From NCBI GenBank assembly GCA_946494345.1, contig CAMMBX010000030.1:1-10909 (forward strand): 10,909 bases of DNA. Reading direction: 5' to 3'. Position numbers and translations under genes: made by a program. Under the pieces are notes generated by a model. It was not told the origin of the DNA. It worked only from the letters and a program-made list of their open reading frames with translations, and did no database searches. The stretch's first letter is position 1, and every line of letters starts with the position of its first letter. Source of the stretch: an uncultured Mycoplasmatota bacterium (lineage in GTDB: Bacteria; Bacillota_I; Bacilli_A; RF39; UBA660). Positions 4,528-10,909 of the stretch are shown here, one piece after another.

Positions 4528-6480
4528 TTATTCACTTTTCATTTCAAACAAAGCATTTCTTAATTCCATAGCACGTTCAAAATCGAGATTTTTAGCTGCT
4601 TCTTTCATTTCTTGTTCAATTCGCTCTATTTCTAACATCTTTTCTTGTTTAGTTAATTTCTTCTTAGATTTAGTAGAGTCTTTTGTATCGACATTACTAA
4701 TAACTTCTCTTATTTCTTTTTCAATTGTTTTAGGAACAATACCATGTTCTTTATTATAAGCTTCCTGTATTTCCCGACGACGTTTTGTCTCTTTAATGGC
4801 TTTATCCATAGAGTCCGTTATATTATCTGCATACATAATAACATGGCCATTAGCATTTCTAGCACAACGTCCTATTGTCTGGATAAGACTTCTTTCACTT
4901 CTTAAGAATCCTTCTTTGTCTGCATCTAATATAGCGATTAGGGATACTTCAGGAATATCTATACCTTCACGAAGTAGATTTATTCCAACAACAACATCAT
5001 AGATACCACATCTTAAGTCATGAATAATTTGCAAACGTTCTAGAGTTTTAATTTCTGTATGAAGGTATGCTACTTTTATATCTAAGTCTTTTAAGTAGTT
5101 TGTTAACTCTTCACTCATTCTAATAGTTAAAGTTGTAATTAAGACTCTTTCATTCTTCTTAATACGGTCATTTATCTCTCCTACTAAGTCATCTATTTGT
5201 CCTTCTGTCTTTCTAACTTCAATAGTTGGGTCAAGTAGTCCTGTAGGTCTAATGATTTGTTCAACATATTCTCCATGAGTTTTCTCAAGTTCATAATCAC
5301 CTGGTGTTGCAGATACATAGATGGCTTGTTTTATTTTCTTTTCAAACTCATCGAACTTTAAAGGACGGTTATCAAGGGCACTAGGTAAACGAAATCCATA
5401 ATCAACTAGATTTTGTTTTCTTGCTCTATCTCCATTATACATTCCTCTTACTTGAGGTAGAGTTACATGAGACTCATCTACTATTAAAAGATAATCATCA
5501 CCGAAAAAGTCCATTAAAGTTGTAGGAGTTTCACCAGGCTTACGTCCTGCCATAGGAGCTGAATAGTTTTCAATACCATGACAGAAACCTGTTTCTTCTA
5601 GCATCTCTATATCATAGTTAGTTCTTTGCTCAAGACGTTCTGCTGCAAGAAGTTTATTTTGACTCTTAAGTTCTTCTAAACGTTCTGCTAGTTCTTTTTT
5701 TATCCTTTTAATCGCTTCTTTTAATTTATCATCACTAATTACAAAGTGACTGGCTGGGAAGATGCTAATATTCTTCTTATTAGAGATTACTGTTCCTGTT
5801 AAGACATCTATTTCACTAATTCTATCTATTTCACTACCAAAGAACTCTATTCTATAACCTGTTTGATTTTGATTAGTAGGAATTATTTCTAAGACATCTC
5901 CTCTTACTCTAAAAGTACCACGATGAAAGTCTAAATCATTTCTTGCATATTGCATTTCCACAAGTTTTACTAGGACTTCATTTCTTTCTATTTCTTCTCC
6001 TACTCTTAGAGTTAACATTTTATTTTTATACTCTTCTACTTCTCCAATACCATATATACAAGAGACACTTGCAACAACTATGGTATCTTTTGATGATAGT
6101 AAAGCTGACGTTGCAGCATGACGAAGTTCATCTATTTCATCATTTATAGATGAGTCTTTTTCAATATAAGTATCAGTACTTGGAACATAAGCTTCCGGTT
6201 GATAATAGTCGTAGTAAGAAACGAAATATTCCACATTATTTTCAGGGAATAACTCTTTCATTTCGCTATAAAGTTGTCCTGCTAGAGTTTTATTATGGGC
6301 AAGGATTAAGGTTGGTTTGTTAACTTCTTTAATTACATTTGCCATAGTAAAAGTTTTACCTGTTCCTGTCGCTCCTAGTAAAACTTGTTCTTTTTTACCT
6401 TCTTTTATTCCTTCAACTAATTCTTTTATAGCTTCTGGTTGATCTCCACTTGGTTTAAATTTTGATACTAATTTAAACAT
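4528..6480 (-). CDS. uvrB: UvrABC excision nuclease subunit B
   Basis: UvrB is the damage-verifying helicase-like subunit of nucleotide excision repair: loaded by UvrA, it opens the duplex and recruits UvrC. From ATG 6480 it has 650 aa, close to the usual 655-670. Visible in order: Walker A GATGTGKT (36-43), the beta-hairpin YYDYYQPEAYVP (89-100) that threads between the strands, the Walker B region VDESHVTLPQ (334-343), motif VSATPGDYE (389-397), helicase motifs VGINLLREGIDIPEVSL (498-513) and QTIGRCARNANGHVIMYAD (534-552), and the UVR motif near 615-649 (EAAKNLDFERAMELRNALFEM) that meets UvrC. The motif has Cys where GRAARN is common; the arginines are kept. AGAGGAG stands 8 bases before ATG 6480, ruling out the overlapping GTG at 6489. 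uvrA, often next door, does not follow. Confidence 0.98.
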   Translation of the reverse strand: MFKLVSKFKPSGDQPEAIKELVEGIKEGKKEQVLLGATGTGKTFTMANVIKEVNKPTLILAHNKTLAGQLYSEMKELFPENNVEYFVSYYDYYQPEAYVPSTDTYIEKDSSINDEIDELRHAATSALLSSKDTIVVASVSCIYGIGEVEEYKNKMLTLRVGEEIERNEVLVKLVEMQYARNDLDFHRGTFRVRGDVLEIIPTNQNQTGYRIEFFGSEIDRISEIDVLTGTVISNKKNISIFPASHFVISDDKLKEAIKRIKKELAERLEELKSQNKLLAAERLEQRTNYDIEMLEETGFCHGIENYSAPMAGRKPGETPTTLMDFFGDDYLLIVDESHVTLPQVRGMYNGDRARKQNLVDYGFRLPSALDNRPLKFDEFEKKIKQAIYVSATPGDYELEKTHGEYVEQIIRPTGLLDPTIEVRKTEGQIDDLVGEINDRIKKNERVLITTLTIRMSEELTNYLKDLDIKVAYLHTEIKTLERLQIIHDLRCGIYDVVVGINLLREGIDIPEVSLIAILDADKEGFLRSERSLIQTIGRCARNANGHVIMYADNITDSMDKAIKETKRRREIQEAYNKEHGIVPKTIEKEIREVISNVDTKDSTKSKKKLTKQEKMLEIERIEQEMKEAAKNLDFERAMELRNALFEMKSE

Positions 6481-6488
6481 AGATATCA

Positions 6489-6495
6489 CTCCTCT
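6489..6495 (-). promoter_or_regulatory. ribosome binding site of uvrB
   Basis: AGAGGAG on the minus strand, 8 bases before ATG 6480. It overlaps the GTG at 6489, which therefore cannot be the start. Confidence 0.8.
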
Positions 6496-6512
6496 TACTC
6501 ATTAATCAGTAA
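6495..6512. promoter_or_regulatory. 18-bp near-palindrome over the predicted uvrB transcript start
   Basis: TTACT-c-ATTAAT-c-AGTAA: symmetric at 16 of 18 positions, between the -10 box and the ribosome binding site. Its location suits a repressor operator. It is not a Gram-positive LexA (DinR) box, which would be GAACnnnnGTTC-like. Confidence 0.4.
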
Positions 6513-6515
6513 CTT

Positions 6516-6544
6516 ATTTTAACACTTATTACATTATAAAACAA
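6516..6544 (-). promoter_or_regulatory. probable uvrB promoter
   Basis: TTGTTT (rc of 6539-6544), a 17-bp spacer, TAAAAT (rc of 6516-6521). An alternative TATAAT (rc of 6533-6538) lies within the spacer, with TTTACA 19 bp upstream. The gap of 121 bp ahead of uvrB supports an own promoter here. Confidence 0.5.
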
Positions 6545-6601
6545 CCAATGATTAGTATGTAAAATAAGAACTAAATATCATAAAAAATAAACTTTTTTAC
6601 T

Positions 6602-7171
6602 TTATCCACTACATATTATCTCATATAATTTATCAACTTCGCTTGTATCAAATTCCACCTTGTCCCAATCTTTTCCATAATATTTATAAGCTTCTAATAA
6701 CATTTCTAATAATAACCAATCATTATCATAAACCATCTTTAATAATCCTGCTATATGATTAACCATATATTTGTTCAAAATTTTCATATCTTCTTCTGTT
6801 AATTTACCAGCTGAATGCATATTTTCTACAGGACCATTTCTAAATATATAATGAGTTAAGGCTATAGATATATTTTCAATATTTTCTTTTTTTAATAAGT
6901 TATCTTTAGCATTTTTTATTAACTCAGGATGTTCTTCCTTTATACTTTTATATATTATTTTATAGTAATCTTTGGAATTAAAAGTTACTTCTAGTTTATT
7001 TCTTTTATATTTAACTTTCTCCTTAGTTACATCATATAAATCAGCAATGATTCTATCAGAAATATTTTCTGCAAAAAACAGTTCCATTAATTGTTCTTTA
7101 CTAATGTTATCCCATTCTAACTTCTCACCATGTTCTTTTTTATTTAATAATTCTTCATAAGTATAAATCAC
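6602..7171 (-). CDS. uncharacterised 189-aa protein with an HTH-like N-terminal segment
   Basis: The frame opens at TTG 7180, but I prefer GTG 7171 (MIYTYEELLNKKEHGEK) because AAAGGGG lies 10 bases upstream of it and crowds the TTG. The choice is uncertain. Residues about 20-60 (ISKEQLMELFFAENISDRII, then ADLYDVTKEKVKYKRNKLEV) resemble a homeodomain-like helix-turn-helix that reads as resolvase/regulator type. This is a guess from pattern; the rest does not look like a known regulator. The C-terminal part is helical with ISIALTHYIFRNGPVENMHS, KLTEEDMKILNKYMVNHIAG and WLLLEMLLEAYKYYG. I have an impression of similar hypothetical proteins in low-GC Gram-positives but cannot name a family. It is soluble. 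It lies 64 bases after csaA and 121 before uvrB, with AT-rich hairpin-forming DNA at its end. Confidence 0.8.
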   Translation of the reverse strand: MIYTYEELLNKKEHGEKLEWDNISKEQLMELFFAENISDRIIADLYDVTKEKVKYKRNKLEVTFNSKDYYKIIYKSIKEEHPELIKNAKDNLLKKENIENISIALTHYIFRNGPVENMHSAGKLTEEDMKILNKYMVNHIAGLLKMVYDNDWLLLEMLLEAYKYYGKDWDKVEFDTSEVDKLYEIICSG

Positions 7172-7200
7172 AATAATCAAGCCCCTTTAAAAATATTGTA

Positions 7201-7226
7201 ATTATAATAACAAATGTAACATTATA
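7201..7226 (-). promoter_or_regulatory. possible -10 boxes ahead of the 189-aa gene
   Basis: Two TATAAT hexamers on the minus strand (rc of 7201-7206 and 7221-7226), 20 bp apart in the csaA-downstream gap. No good -35 is seen for either, so this is a weak call. Confidence 0.25.
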
Positions 7227-7235
7227 AAGCAATAA

Positions 7236-7562
7236 TTACGATATTTTCATGCCATTTTCTACTTTGCTATCTAAATTTAATAAAACTACGCCATTATTAG
7301 TTATAACTCCTAATACTAAAACTTCGCTTGTTACTTCTGAAATATGAATAGGATTTAGATTAACTACAGCGATTATTTGTTTACCAATTAAGTTTTCTTC
7401 TTTATATAAATCTATAATTTGTGCTGATGACTTTTTTATACCTAAGGGTCCAAAATCTATTTTCAACTTATAGGCTTGTTTTTTTGCACCCTTATTAATA
7501 CTTGCATCTATTATAGTTCCTACTCTTATATCTATTTTCTTAAAATCTTCTAACGTTATCAT
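7236..7562 (-). CDS. csaA: CsaA-type tRNA-binding-domain protein (chaperone-like)
   Basis: A single EMAP-II/tRNA-binding OB-fold domain fills the 108 residues, the length of Bacillus CsaA (about 110). CsaA in B. subtilis is a dimeric protein with chaperone-like activity linked to protein export. The same fold forms the C-terminal domain of some MetRS and PheRS beta, but no synthetase domain is fused here. Family marks are FKKIDIRVGTIIDAS (5-19), KLKIDFGPLGIKKSSAQI (33-50), LIGKQIIAVVNLNP (57-70), SEVLVLGVI (79-87) and VVLLNLDSKVENGMKIS (91-107), matching CsaA's KQSSAQI and SEVLVLG. ATG 7562 has AGAGGAG 5-6 bases upstream. It is separated from the murein peptidase gene by a terminator, and no clear promoter of its own is visible. 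Confidence 0.9.
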   Translation of the reverse strand: MITLEDFKKIDIRVGTIIDASINKGAKKQAYKLKIDFGPLGIKKSSAQIIDLYKEENLIGKQIIAVVNLNPIHISEVTSEVLVLGVITNNGVVLLNLDSKVENGMKIS

Positions 7563-7581
7563 TTTTCTCCTCTATATTAAA

Positions 7582-7603
7582 AGCATAGGTTAAGCCCTAT
7601 GCT
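7582..7603 (-). terminator. terminator after the ftsEX-peptidase operon
   Basis: AGCATAGG-GCTTAA-CCTATGCT, a perfect 8-bp stem with a 6-base loop, then TTTTAAT on the minus strand, 4 bases after the peptidase stop. The U-tract is short, so some read-through into csaA is likely. Confidence 0.75.
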
Positions 7604-7607
7604 ATAA

Positions 7608-8804
7608 TTATCTACCACTCCACCAAACTCTTAGTCCTGATGGAAAACCAATATATTGTCTTGGATTTATTGTACTTTTTTGGTAAGTTGTCCAAGTACA
7701 ACCACCTCCAGCATGCCAATCACAAGTTGTAAGTTCTAGATGTAAGTGAGCTCCAAATGAGTAACCAGTATTTCCCATTCTACCAATTACATCACTTGGA
7801 TTTACAATATCTCCTACATTGACATACCAAGCAGAAAGATGGGCATAAGTTGAATATATATATCTACCATTTACATAGTGTCTTATTTTTAAAACTAAAG
7901 CTCCGTAATCATCATAATATTTTGCAAAAACTACTCCAGTAGCAATAGGATGAATTTCAATAGTTTTATTAGTATTAGATAAATCCATTCCTAAGTGTCC
8001 GGCATTCATCCACTCTTGAGTAACATAACCACTTTCCATTGGTCTATAGAACCCTGATGCTGATGGTGGCATAACATTTCCTGCTCCGCCTCCACCACTA
8101 CTGCTAGAGTGACTTCTATCATATCTAATTTGGCAAGCAGAAAGATTTTCATTTTCGCCACAGCCTATACTTTCATAGTATTCTATATTTTCTTTAGCTT
8201 CTTCTAACTGTTGTTGTACACTTGGCATAGCATCTTTTATTGATGCAGTTTCAGCATTAATCTTTGCTTGTTCTGCTTCTAGTTCATCAGTTAATTTCTC
8301 AAGTTCTTCGTTCTTAGTAGCAAGTTCTTCTTTTCTTTGTTCATTTTCTTTTACTAAGGCTGTAAGTTCATCCATAATTTTGTCATTATATTCTGTTAGT
8401 TGTTCAACTATAGCCATACGATAAACCATATCAGTGACATCTGTTGCTCCAAAGATATATTCTAGATAAGCATTTTCTCCTTCACTTACTTGAAGATATT
8501 GAAACAATGATTTACTCTGTTCACTTTTTTCGGCTATTTCGTTATTAGATTCTTCTATTTCTTGTTCTAAAACGGCAGTTTCACTTTCTATTTCACTTAT
8601 TTGACTTTCTATATCAGCGATATTTTGCTGTATTTCTTTTACTTCAGCATCATTAGCAGCGATTTGATTATTTTTATTTTCTAAATCCGCTGTAAAGGTT
8701 TCAACTTCTTGTCTTAATTCACCTAAAGTCTTTGCATTAGTATTAATTGGTACTAGAAACACGGCTAACAGTGTTAATAATATAACTAAATTTATTTTCT
8801 TCAA
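7608..8804 (-). CDS. secreted coiled-coil M23 murein endopeptidase, probable FtsEX effector (EnvC/PcsB/CwlO-like layout)
   Basis: A 398-aa exported peptidase. Residues 1-24 are a signal peptide (LKKINLVILLTLLAVFLVPI, TNAK). Residues about 26-210 are a long coiled coil broken near 98-140 by FQYLQVSEGENAYLEYIFGA and TDVTDMVYRMAIVEQLTEYN, the hinge type seen in PcsB/CwlO-like proteins. A Ser/Gly linker follows (about 232-242), then an M23 (LytM) zinc peptidase domain. Ligands are seen as H270/D274 in GHLGMD and H355 in HLHLE, with H322 (YAHLS) and H353 catalytic, so it looks active, unlike the degenerate LytM domain of E. coli EnvC. Two Cys pairs (about 215/224 and 361/369) could form disulfides outside the cell. 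The start is TTG 8804: GGAGGTGAT lies 8 bases upstream; the ATG two codons earlier sits on that site. It follows ftsX by 37 bases, indicating control by FtsEX. Confidence 0.92.
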   Translation of the reverse strand: MKKINLVILLTLLAVFLVPINTNAKTLGELRQEVETFTADLENKNNQIAANDAEVKEIQQNIADIESQISEIESETAVLEQEIEESNNEIAEKSEQSKSLFQYLQVSEGENAYLEYIFGATDVTDMVYRMAIVEQLTEYNDKIMDELTALVKENEQRKEELATKNEELEKLTDELEAEQAKINAETASIKDAMPSVQQQLEEAKENIEYYESIGCGENENLSACQIRYDRSHSSSSGGGGAGNVMPPSASGFYRPMESGYVTQEWMNAGHLGMDLSNTNKTIEIHPIATGVVFAKYYDDYGALVLKIRHYVNGRYIYSTYAHLSAWYVNVGDIVNPSDVIGRMGNTGYSFGAHLHLELTTCDWHAGGGCTWTTYQKSTINPRQYIGFPSGLRVWWSGR

Positions 8805-8808
8805 GCAC

Positions 8809-8817
8809 ATCACCTCC
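8809..8817 (-). promoter_or_regulatory. full-length ribosome binding site deciding a TTG start
   Basis: GGAGGTGAT on the minus strand, a nine-base match to the anti-Shine-Dalgarno. The TTG at 8804 is 8 bases past GGAGG; the ATG at 8810-8808 is inside the site. Confidence 0.75.
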
Positions 8818-8841
8818 AATTATTCTTTTTGAATTCATATT

Positions 8842-9741
8842 TTATATTTTTAGATATTTTCTAACAGCAGAAGCTGAACCTATCATACCAACAATAATAC
8901 CTATTACTAAGACTATGCCTGATACCATATAAATAAATGGTTCTGGTTCTATTAAAGTAATCATCTTGCTATATAAATAACCATCAAAATGATTGTATAA
9001 AGCAATATAACCAAAACAAACTATTAGAATTGGAATAATGGAACCAAATAGTCCTAAAACCATACCTTCTATTATAAATGGTGTTTTTATTGTAAAGTTG
9101 CTTGCTCCAACTAATCTCATTATAGATATTTCTCTTTTTCTTGAGAAAATTGTTAACTTAATAGTATTTATAATTAAGAAAACTGTTACTAGGATTAAAG
9201 CGATTACCATTCCATAAGAAATATTTTGGGCAGCTTCAAAAGCTTCTATTAAGTTATCAACCATGCCTTCTCCATACCGAACTGTACTAACTTTGTCAAT
9301 TTTTTCAATACGTTCTGCTGTATCAGAAATCTTTTCTACATTTTTAACTTTGACTTGAAATGTATCTTTTAGAGGATTATCTTCATCATTCCAAGTACTC
9401 ATTACTTCATTAAATATATCACTTTCTTTACTCATCTCTTCTTTGATAGCAGCTTTACTTTGATAGGTTAGTGACTCAACATTAGTCATTTTTTCTAGTC
9501 TCTCTCTTATATCAGTTACTTTTTCTTCTGTAGTATCTTCATCAAGAAAGACAACTATAGTTAAATCTTTCTCCATTTCCTTAGTGAAGTTTTGAACATT
9601 AAAGGTAACTATGATAGAGATTGCCACTATAATTAAGGTGATAGTAATACAAGAGATAGAAGCTAGGGAAAGACTGAAGTTTCTGAAAACACTTTTAAAG
9701 GCATCTCTAATACTTCTTCTTAGCATTCTAAAAAGTTTCAT
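8842..9741 (-). CDS. ftsX: cell division ABC transporter permease FtsX
   Basis: FtsX is the membrane half of the FtsEX complex, which uses ATP hydrolysis in FtsE to switch on extracellular peptidoglycan hydrolases rather than to transport a substrate. The 299-aa protein has the family topology: cytoplasmic N-terminus MKLFRMLRRSIRDAFKSVFRN, TM1 (about 25-48), a large outer loop (about 50-172) with DLTIVVFLDEDTTEEKV and YQSKAAIKEEM, then TM2 (about 175-197), the coupling segment SRKREISIMRLVGASNFTIK (about 200-219), TM3 (about 224-248) and TM4 (about 270-292). The ATG overlaps the ftsE stop as ATGA, indicating translational coupling; GGAGG is 9 bases upstream inside ftsE. The outer loop is where the coiled-coil peptidase encoded next would dock. 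Confidence 0.97.
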   Translation of the reverse strand: MKLFRMLRRSIRDAFKSVFRNFSLSLASISCITITLIIVAISIIVTFNVQNFTKEMEKDLTIVVFLDEDTTEEKVTDIRERLEKMTNVESLTYQSKAAIKEEMSKESDIFNEVMSTWNDEDNPLKDTFQVKVKNVEKISDTAERIEKIDKVSTVRYGEGMVDNLIEAFEAAQNISYGMVIALILVTVFLIINTIKLTIFSRKREISIMRLVGASNFTIKTPFIIEGMVLGLFGSIIPILIVCFGYIALYNHFDGYLYSKMITLIEPEPFIYMVSGIVLVIGIIVGMIGSASAVRKYLKI

Positions 9742-10427
9742 TCTTCATAGCCTCCTTTCTCAAGATGTTTAATAAGTCTACCATCTTTTAGGAGTACAAC
9801 TTCTTTTTGCATTTTATTAACGATTTCTTTATCGTGAGTTGCCATAATAATAGTTGTACCACATGTTTTATTGATCTCTTCTAGGACTTTAACTATTTCC
9901 ATACTACGATCAGGGTCAAGGTTACCAGTTGGTTCATCACATAAAAGTATTCTTGGTTCATTAACAATCGCTCTTGCAATGGCCACACGTTGTTGTTCTC
10001 CTCCTGATAGTTGATCTGGATAGTTATGAATTTTTCCTTTTAATCCTACTAGTTCTAAAGCTTTTAAAACTTTTTTTCTTGTTTCCTGTTTGGTTGCCCC
10101 TATCGCTTCCATAGTAAAAGCTACATTTTCATAGACAGTTAGTTTAGGAAGTAAACGATAATCTTGAAAGACAATTCCTAATTTTCTTCTTAATTTATAA
10201 ACTTTAGAATTTCTAAGCTTAGCAACATTAATACCACCAACTATAATTTCTCCGCTAGTTGGTTTTTCTTCACGGTAAAGCATTTTAATAAAAGTACTTT
10301 TGCCAGAACCAGAACCACCTATTACAAAGACAAAAGAGCCCTTTTTTATATTAAGGGTTAAGTCGTAGATAGCGGTAACACCGTTTTTATATTGTTTATT
10401 TACATTTTTAACTCTAATTAAATCCAT
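9738..10427 (-). CDS. ftsE: cell division ATP-binding protein FtsE
   Basis: FtsE is the cytoplasmic ATPase of FtsEX. With the start at ATG 10427 (MDLIRVKNVNKQY) it has 229 aa, the canonical length. The motifs are intact: Walker A GGSGSGKST (37-45), Q-loop VFQDYRLLPKLTVYENV (86-102, Q88), ABC signature LSGGEQQRVAIARA (140-153), Walker B ILLCDEPTGNLD (160-171), and H-loop MATHDKE (H198). QDYRLLP and DEPTGNLD are typical of FtsE among ABC ATPases. An in-frame ATG lies six codons upstream, but TAGGAT is 8 bases before 10427 and overlaps the intervening codons, so I use the later one. The stop is TGA overlapping ftsX. A TTGACA-17-TATATA promoter is placed about 50-75 bases upstream. Confidence 0.98.
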   Translation of the reverse strand: MDLIRVKNVNKQYKNGVTAIYDLTLNIKKGSFVFVIGGSGSGKSTFIKMLYREEKPTSGEIIVGGINVAKLRNSKVYKLRRKLGIVFQDYRLLPKLTVYENVAFTMEAIGATKQETRKKVLKALELVGLKGKIHNYPDQLSGGEQQRVAIARAIVNEPRILLCDEPTGNLDPDRSMEIVKVLEEINKTCGTTIIMATHDKEIVNKMQKEVVLLKDGRLIKHLEKGGYEE

Positions 10428-10450
10428 TAACATCATCCTATTCATAGATT

Positions 10451-10505
10451 AGTATAACATATTTCGACAAATTATGTATATAACAATTATTGGTATTTGT
10501 GTCAA
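10451..10505 (-). promoter_or_regulatory. promoter for the ftsE-ftsX-peptidase operon
   Basis: TTGACA (rc of 10500-10505), a 17-bp spacer, and TATATA (rc of 10477-10482). Predicted start is near 10470, with a leader of about 43 nt. A second -10-like TATACT (rc of 10451-10456) lies downstream without a good -35. Confidence 0.8.
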
Positions 10506-10512
10506 ATAAAAA

Positions 10513-10536
10513 GGAATATTATTTAATTTTTATTCC
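10513..10536 (-). terminator. terminator of the MscS-like gene, overlapping its last codons
   Basis: GGAATA (rc of 10531-10536) and TATTCC (rc of 10513-10518) form a 6-bp stem (7 with an outer G-U) around a 12-base loop that contains the stop codon; TTTTTATTT follows. The stem is AU-rich and the loop long, so strength is moderate. The U-tract runs into the -35 region of the ftsE promoter. Confidence 0.55.
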
Positions 10537-10909
10537 CATTTCATCAAAAATAAGTTTGGCTTCTCTTAATATTGTGCTTTTAGCAGAATATTGTTTTAAG
10601 GGCTTTACATCGGCATTTAATCGTAGAGTTATTTTTCCATCATTATATTCTTGTACTCCTTTGTAATGTACTTCTTCTACTAAATCTTCTATCTTCTCAT
10701 TACAGACTTTTACAATTTTATCAAGAGCTTTTTCTACTTTTTTTAAATCTATATCGCTTGGAAAAGTGAAGTCAACAGTTGTTTTAGATGATACCTTAGA
10801 ATAGTTAATTATATCACCAATATTTCTATTAGCATAAACTCTTACATCTCCTAACAGCTTTAAGGAGTAAAATTTTTTCGCAATCAAATATCTGATATAA
10901 TAAATAAAA
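10519..10909 (-). CDS. MscS-family mechanosensitive channel, C-terminal part (cut by window edge)
   Basis: The frame is open without a stop to the right edge (129 codons visible, read upstream as FIYYIRYLIAKKF). An apparent TTG start at 10887 has no binding site and is not credible. The sequence LKLLGDVRVYANRNIGDIIN corresponds to the end of the MscS beta domain (family pattern LDG-V-IPN-I-VxNxS), followed by the alpha/beta cytoplasmic domain: TTVDFTFPSDIDLKKVEKAL (about 45-64 of the visible part), VHYKGVQEYNDGKITLRLNA and a final helix ILREAKLIFDEMGIKIK. In full-length members this domain forms the cytoplasmic vestibule of a channel that releases solutes on hypo-osmotic shock. It lies upstream of ftsE but is separated by a terminator and promoter, so it is probably not in that operon. 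Identity rests on pattern recognition of a partial protein. Confidence 0.65.
   Translation of the reverse strand, partial: FIYYIRYLIAKKFYSLKLLGDVRVYANRNIGDIINYSKVSSKTTVDFTFPSDIDLKKVEKALDKIVKVCNEKIEDLVEEVHYKGVQEYNDGKITLRLNADVKPLKQYSAKSTILREAKLIFDEMGIKIK

Noticed and set aside
6580..6604. A/T hairpin (AAAAAA...TTTTTT) after the 189-aa gene as a terminator
   Set aside because: No G/C in the stem apart from the loop; at this AT content such runs are expected by chance.
9738..9740. Mycoplasma-type genetic code (TGA = Trp)
   Set aside because: TGA ends ftsE at exactly the expected length and overlaps the ftsX start; Trp codons in nusG and the peptidase are TGG.
1..10909. Mobile element, defence island or CRISPR array
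   Set aside because: No transposase, integrase, nuclease cluster or regularly spaced repeats seen; gene content and composition look like uniform core genome.

Overview
The window comes from an AT-rich, low-GC Gram-positive-type bacterium (Bacillota, probably a Bacilli/Erysipelotrichia-like or uncultured gut lineage; this placement is inference). Support for it: AT-rich sequence by eye, strong GGAGG-type ribosome binding sites, consensus TTGACA/TATAAT promoters, frequent GTG and TTG starts, an L10-type leader RNA, and ftsEX next to a secreted coiled-coil peptidase. TGA is used as a stop (ftsE) and TGG as Trp, so the standard bacterial code applies, not the mycoplasma code. Every gene I accept lies on the minus strand, so the window reads from right to left.

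Right end, 10909 to 7600: the C-terminal end of an MscS-type mechanosensitive channel runs off the edge, followed by a terminator-like hairpin. A TTGACA-17-TATATA promoter then drives ftsE-ftsX (4-base ATGA overlap) and a secreted coiled-coil M23 murein peptidase, ending in a hairpin terminator. FtsEX is an ATP-driven switch for cell-wall hydrolases and the peptidase is very probably its effector, so this is a division/cell-wall operon.

Middle, 7562 to 3348: csaA (tRNA-binding-fold chaperone-like protein), an uncharacterised 189-aa protein, uvrB (excision repair), and two proteins I do not recognise (158 and 178 aa). Upstream of uvrB is a promoter with an 18-bp near-palindrome over the predicted transcript start. 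The interval between the two unknown genes holds an unexpected arrangement: three DnaA-box-like nonamers, a 14-bp AT palindrome, and two copies of ACAAATATTGT exactly 31 bp apart.

Left end, 3347 to 1: the classical translation/secretion block secE-nusG, rplK-rplA, rplJ-rplL (L7/L12 cut by the left edge). Three good promoters are visible, one each ahead of secE, rplK and rplJ. The leaders are rich in RNA structure: an L10 leader with mutually exclusive antiterminator and terminator pairings ahead of rplJ, and a shared GUGGGA(A/G)G...AUAACCAC pairing in both the rplK and rplA leaders that looks like L1 autoregulatory sites. No mobile element, CRISPR array, tRNA or rRNA gene was seen, and no stretch of 300 bases lacks a gene. 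The window is mostly conserved core genome; its less ordinary content is the regulatory DNA/RNA and three unassigned proteins.
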